The position numbers and the translations under genes were made by a program. A stretch of DNA of 27,184 nt from Actinomycetes bacterium (lineage in GTDB: Bacteria; Actinomycetota; Actinomycetes; Actinomycetales; Cellulomonadaceae), in the NCBI GenBank assembly GCA_023418375.1, contig JAEZZV010000108.1, forward strand, positions 1-27,184. The letters are read 5' to 3'. Position 1 is the first letter of the stretch; every line of letters begins with the position of its first letter. Positions 22,773 to 27,184 of this stretch are shown piece after piece. A model generated the notes under the pieces. It was not told the DNA's origin. It searched no databases and saw only the letters and a list, made by a program, of their open reading frames with translations.

Positions 22773-23483
22773 TCAGGCGCGCGGCGCCAGACTCCTGGCA
22801 CCCTTCCCGACGAGCGTCGTCGTCGGTGGGGCCACCGTGGTGAGCGGGTACGCACGCCGCACGCCCCAGGGCAGGCCGCCCAGCAGGGACTCACCGAGCG
22901 CCGTCCGGGCCCCGCCGGCCCACAGGCTCGGCCAGCCGCGGGCGACGGCGCACGCCTCGGCCGCCATGAGCAGGCACGTCGCGACCCGACGACGCCGGTG
23001 GTCCGGGTCGACGCACAGGTCGAGCACCTGGCCCGTGGCCGGGTTCCCCCGGACCGCCGCGAGCGCGTCGCCCTCGGCCAGCCCGAGCCGCGCGACGTCG
23101 GCCCCCGTGAGCACCGCGCCCGGGGGGACGGCGGTGAGCGAGCGCTCCTCGGCGCGCCGGCGGACGTCGTCGTGCAGGAACGCGAGGAGGTGCACCTCCA
23201 CCGGCCGCAGGTCGCGCCGCACCCGCTCGTGCCAGACGAGGGCGGGCGCCGCGTCACCCGCGGGCGCGCCCCGGACCTCCACCTCGAGCATCTGCCGGGT
23301 GGCAGGGCTCAGGTGCGCGCGCACGACCCGCTCCCCCGGCGGCACGTAGCCCGGCGGGAGCGAGACGACGTCGACCACCGTCCCGTCCGGATGCTCCGAG
23401 GAGGCGACGGCGTGCAGCGTCACGAGCTCGACGGTCGCCGTGCGGAGCCACCACAGGGGCACGCCCGGCGGGCCGGCGCTCAC
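22773..23483 (-). CDS. GNAT-fold acetyltransferase-like protein
   Basis: A 236-residue protein. The C-terminal part (about 130-225) looks like a GNAT N-acetyltransferase: the strand VLDLCVDPDHRRRRVATCLLMAAE contains the acetyl-CoA-binding R/Q-x-x-G/A-x-A type loop (RRRRVAT). The N-terminal half has strands such as VVDVVSLPPGYVPPGERVV and is not recognised. The start is GTG and no Shine-Dalgarno sequence is evident, so a somewhat shorter protein is possible. Its 5' end is 233 nt from asd on the same strand. The acceptor substrate is unknown. Confidence 0.65.
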   Translation of the reverse strand: MSAGPPGVPLWWLRTATVELVTLHAVASSEHPDGTVVDVVSLPPGYVPPGERVVRAHLSPATRQMLEVEVRGAPAGDAAPALVWHERVRRDLRPVEVHLLAFLHDDVRRRAEERSLTAVPPGAVLTGADVARLGLAEGDALAAVRGNPATGQVLDLCVDPDHRRRRVATCLLMAAEACAVARGWPSLWAGGARTALGESLLGGLPWGVRRAYPLTTVAPPTTTLVGKGARSLAPRA

Positions 23484-23716
23484 GCGTCCGGGCGCGCCCG
23501 ACCGAGGTCGTTCAGGTGCGGGCGACGGCGGGGGATCGGCAGGGGGCGACGCACGGGCATGTGGTGACCTCGGGGGCGGTCAGGCCGCGCGGCGGCGCGG
23601 CGCTGTCCCCATCCTCCCGGACCGCGGTGTCCCATGATCGGGACTCGCGGGCGGCCGTCGGCACGGGCGGGGTGAAATCCGGCACCACCGCGTCCGCGGG
23701 CGCGCCCGCCCGGGGC

Positions 23717-24775
23717 TCAGCCGCGCAGGCGACGCTCCACGACGAGCTCGGCGATCTGCACCGCGTTCAGCGCCGCGCCCTTGCGCAGGTTGTCGTTGCT
23801 CACGAAGAGCACCAGGCCGCGGCCGTCGGGCACGGACTGGTCGACGCGCACGCGGCCGACGAAGCTCGGGTCCGCGCCGGCCGCCTGGAGCGGCGTCGGC
23901 ACGTCGGTGACCTCGACGCCCGGCGCCTCCGCGAGCAGCTCGAGGGCACGCTCCGGCGAGAGCGGCTCCGCGAACTCCGCGTTGATCGTCAGGGAGTGGC
24001 CCGAGAACACCGGCACGCGCACGCACGTCCCCGAGACCAGCAGGTCCGGGATGTCGAGGATCTTGCGCGACTCGTTCCGGAGCTTCTGCTCCTCGTCGGT
24101 CTCGCCGCTGCCGTCGCCCGCGATCGAGCCCGCGAGCGGGACGACGTCGAACGCGATGGTCCGCACGTACTTCGTCGGCTCCGGGAAGGTGACCGCGGCG
24201 CCGTCGTGCGCGAGGCGCGGGAAGTCCTGGTCGACCGCGGCGCGCACCTGGCCGGCGAGCTCCTCGACGCCGGCGAGGCCGCTGCCCGACACCGCCTGAT
24301 AGGTCGAGATGACGAGCCGGCGCAGGCCCGCGACGTCGTGCAGCGGCTTGAGCACCGGCATCGCGGCCATGGTGGTGCAGTTCGGGTTCGCGATGATGCC
24401 CAGCGGCGTGGAGTCGACCTCGGCGCCGTTGACCTCGCTCACGACGAGCGGGACCTCCGGGTTCATCCGCCACGCGGAGGAGTTGTCGATGACGATCGCG
24501 CCCGCCTCGGCGAACCGCGGCGCCTGCTCCTTGGACGTGCCGCCGCCCGCGGAGAAGAGCGCGATGTCGATGCCGGACAGGTCCGCCGTCGCGACGTCCT
24601 CGACGACGACCTCCTCGCCGCGCCAGGGCAGCGTCCTCCCGGCGGAGCGGGCGGAGGCGAAGTAGCGGATGCGGCCCACCGGGAAGTCGCGCTCGTCGAG
24701 CATGCGGCGCATGACGCCGCCCACCTGCCCCGTCGCACCGACGACGGCGACCACGTATCCGTTGCTGTCAGCCAT
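23717..24775 (-). CDS. asd: Aspartate-semialdehyde dehydrogenase
   Basis: A 352-residue Asd that reduces aspartyl phosphate to aspartate semialdehyde with NADPH, a step shared by lysine, diaminopimelate, threonine and methionine synthesis. The nucleotide motif GATGQVG is at 13-19, catalytic Cys133 is in ANPNCTT, and TYQAVSGSG and VPVFSGHS (with the active-site His) follow. It lies four bases after the lysC stop, so the genes form the classic actinobacterial lysC-asd operon. The ATG start matches the family N-terminus. Confidence 0.97.
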   Translation of the reverse strand: MADSNGYVVAVVGATGQVGGVMRRMLDERDFPVGRIRYFASARSAGRTLPWRGEEVVVEDVATADLSGIDIALFSAGGGTSKEQAPRFAEAGAIVIDNSSAWRMNPEVPLVVSEVNGAEVDSTPLGIIANPNCTTMAAMPVLKPLHDVAGLRRLVISTYQAVSGSGLAGVEELAGQVRAAVDQDFPRLAHDGAAVTFPEPTKYVRTIAFDVVPLAGSIAGDGSGETDEEQKLRNESRKILDIPDLLVSGTCVRVPVFSGHSLTINAEFAEPLSPERALELLAEAPGVEVTDVPTPLQAAGADPSFVGRVRVDQSVPDGRGLVLFVSNDNLRKGAALNAVQIAELVVERRLRG

Positions 24776-24779
24776 GGCC

Positions 24780-26054
<1,275 letters not shown>

Positions 26055-26083
26055 GGGACGCTCCGGGTGGTGGCAGGTTGGAC

Positions 26084-26124
26084 GACGGCGCGCGGCCCGC
26101 GCGGGCGCACCGGCGCGCGCCGTC
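26084..26124 (-). other. Stem-loop in the lysC leader
   Basis: GACGGCGCGCG (26084-26094) and CGCGCGCCGTC (26114-26124) form an 11-bp perfect stem. The 19-nt loop contains the 12-bp palindrome GCCCGCGCGGGC (26095-26106). If transcription starts after the TATCCT box, this lies in the untranslated leader, 30 nt from the GTG. It does not resemble the lysine riboswitch. Confidence 0.4.
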
Positions 26125-26136
26125 CGTGTCCGGTGA

Positions 26137-26142
26137 AGGATA
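26137..26142 (-). promoter_or_regulatory. Possible lysC -10 box TATCCT
   Basis: TATCCT on the minus strand lies about 83 nt before the lysC GTG and would give a leader of about 75 nt. The -35 is not clear. Confidence 0.35.
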
Positions 26143-26289
26143 GTCCGCGCCCATCTGGCGGACCGCCGGATTTCGTCATGTGGGCGCCCCGTCCACCCCC
26201 GGTCCCCACCCCACCGCGGCCCCCGACCCCGCCCCCGTGACAGGAACCGTGCCGTGGGGACACAGTCGAGGTGGAGAGGGGAGTCACCC

Positions 26290-26838
26290 ATGGCCAGCAC
26301 GCGCACCCGCCCGACGACGGCGCTCGCCGTCGCGCTCGCCGCCCTGCTCGCCCTGACGGCGTGCCAGACCGGCCAGGACGACGACGCCGACGCGGGCGCG
26401 TCCGACGACGCCGCGACCGTCTCCCCCGACGACCCGGTGTCCGACGACGACCCGGGTACCTCGCCCGAGCCGTCCGACGAGCCCACCGAGCCCGCCGCGC
26501 CCGCCGCGCCCGTCGGCGCCGACCTCACCGTGGTCGTGGACGCGACCGGCGAGGGCGCGACCACCACGTACACGCTCACCTGCGAGCCCGCCGGTGGAGA
26601 CCACCCCGACGCCGAGGCCGCGTGCGCCGCGATCGCGGCGGCCGGCGGGGCGGCCGCGTTCGCCCCGACGCCGATGGGCGTCGCCTGCACCGAGCAGTGG
26701 GGCGGCCCGCAGACCGCCACGGTCACCGGGACCGTCGCGGGCGAGGCCGTCGCCGCCGACTTCTCACGGACGAACGGCTGCGAGATCTCCCGCTGGGACG
26801 CGCTCGAGGCACTCTTCGCCGGCTCCGGGCTGATGTAG
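26290..26838 (+). CDS. Lipoprotein with subtilisin-inhibitor-like (SSI) domain
   Basis: A 182-residue exported protein. The signal peptide ends in the lipobox LTAC with Cys25, so it should be lipid-anchored outside the membrane. A long Asp/Pro/Ser/Ala-rich linker (about 26-76) follows, then a domain of about 105 residues matching SSI-like inhibitors: YTLTCEPAGGDHPDAEAAC, GVACTEQWGGPQTATVTG and FSRTNGC. Its four cysteines (98, 112, 133, 164) fit the two SSI disulphides. The reactive-site loop after Cys133 is short and does not show the classic Met/Lys P1 segment, so inhibition is uncertain. The ATG at 26290 is preceded by GGAGAGGGGAG; an in-frame ATG at 26254 is less likely. Confidence 0.82.
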   Translation: MASTRTRPTTALAVALAALLALTACQTGQDDDADAGASDDAATVSPDDPVSDDDPGTSPEPSDEPTEPAAPAAPVGADLTVVVDATGEGATTTYTLTCEPAGGDHPDAEAACAAIAAAGGAAAFAPTPMGVACTEQWGGPQTATVTGTVAGEAVAADFSRTNGCEISRWDALEALFAGSGLM

Positions 26839-26870
26839 CCCGCGACCGACGACGTCGGCCTGCGCCGCCC

Positions 26871-27184
26871 CTAGGCCACCAGCGCGCCGAGCATCGCGAA
26901 CCCCGCCCGATCCACCGAGCGGGCCGTCGCGGAGACGAGCGCCACCCCGCAGCCGGCGCGACGGTCCACGCCGAGCCAGCTCCGGAAGCCTCCGGTGCCG
27001 CCGTTGTGCCAGGTGACGTCCCTGCCGTCGGCCTGCGTCGTCAGCCAGGCCGCGCCGATGCGCGCCCCCCAGGCGAACGGCCACGCCGGGTCGAGGGCCG
27101 CGATCCCCGGAGCGCGCCCCGAGGCCAGGGCCACGACCAGGCCCCCGAGCGCCGCGACGTCCACGCGCACGCCCCCCGCGGGCG
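26871..27184 (-). CDS. Serine beta-lactamase-like protein, C-terminus (partial)
   Basis: The frame is open to the window edge, so only the last 104 or so residues are seen. The segment WHNGGTGGFRSWLGVDR is the H-x-G-type third motif of class C beta-lactamase/DD-peptidase-like proteins, and PFAWGARIGAAW and VALVSATARSVDRAGFAML are typical of their C-terminal strands and helix. The Ser-x-x-Lys site must lie beyond 27184. Whether it is a lactamase, peptidase or esterase cannot be told. Confidence 0.8.
   Translation of the reverse strand, partial: PAGGVRVDVAALGGLVVALASGRAPGIAALDPAWPFAWGARIGAAWLTTQADGRDVTWHNGGTGGFRSWLGVDRRAGCGVALVSATARSVDRAGFAMLGALVA

Noticed and set aside
23696..23709. The 14-bp palindrome GCGGGCGCGCCCGC just after asd as a terminator or operator
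   Set aside because: It is made only of G and C in a very GC-rich gap, with no T-run and no loop; chance is a fair explanation.
23484..23716. A hidden gene between the GNAT-like gene and asd
   Set aside because: Short frames here have no convincing ribosome site, and their translations are composition noise. I see nothing else in this 233-bp stretch.
26055..26726. A long N-terminal extension of aspartate kinase
   Set aside because: The kinase family starts at the VGLIVQKYGGSS segment; the extension overlaps the SSI lipoprotein gene on the other strand and shows no homology.

Overview
The window is chromosomal DNA from a very GC-rich actinobacterium. The best fit is a Micrococcales member of the Cellulomonas type, but this is inferred from gene content and codon use and was not tested by a search. 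Markers are a WhiB4-type regulator, a 224-residue Crp like that of mycobacteria, an atypical GlnR, a mycothiol-dependent isomerase-family protein, many GTG starts, and TANNNT boxes placed 6-8 nt before start codons. There is no transposase, phage gene or CRISPR array, and base composition is even throughout. It reads as core chromosome with a few accessory genes.

Layout. (1) 102-935: MDMPI-family protein. (2) 953-5423, minus strand: a compact block of a multi-pass membrane protein, a 35-residue membrane microprotein, a nitrobindin-like protein, YgfZ, a DUF2516 protein, asparaginase and D-aminoacyl-tRNA deacylase. Several junctions are four-base GTGA overlaps. (3) 5572-8512, plus strand: glnR, nhaA (overlapping glnR) and an alpha/beta-hydrolase that lacks its nucleophile. 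(4) 8597-15414: a neighbourhood that, from memory, resembles the mycobacterial Rv3670-Rv3683 region: nth, an RsiG/AmfC-like small protein, crp, a RidA-family gene, a DUF4177-like gene, whiB4, a class A penicillin-binding protein with one PASTA domain, and a membrane metallophosphoesterase. (5) 15496-15612: tRNA-Pro(CGG) and a hairpin terminator. (6) 15617-18874: a divergent tetR/esterase pair around a triple half-site operator, dCMP deaminase, a small unknown protein and a Nudix hydrolase. (7) 18907-22733: a GntR(YtrA)-type repressor followed by two ABC exporter pairs in one tight operon, preceded by a near-perfect operator. (8) 22773-26054: a GNAT-like protein and the lysC-asd operon, whose lysC carries an internal start with its own Shine-Dalgarno sequence. 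(9) 26290-27184: a lipoprotein with a subtilisin-inhibitor-like domain and the C-terminus of a serine beta-lactamase-like protein.

How the genes work together. Regions 4 and 8 cover cell-envelope growth, redox/cAMP control and the entry to lysine/diaminopimelate synthesis, which also feeds peptidoglycan. GlnR (nitrogen) shares a transcript with an Na+/H+ antiporter. The exporter operon in region 7 looks like an envelope-stress or antibiotic-response module.

No single new defence or biosynthetic system is visible. The most unusual items are the 35-residue membrane protein, the hydrolase and nitrobindin-like proteins with altered key residues, the RsiG-like protein beside crp, several strong inverted repeats, and the widespread leaderless-promoter geometry.
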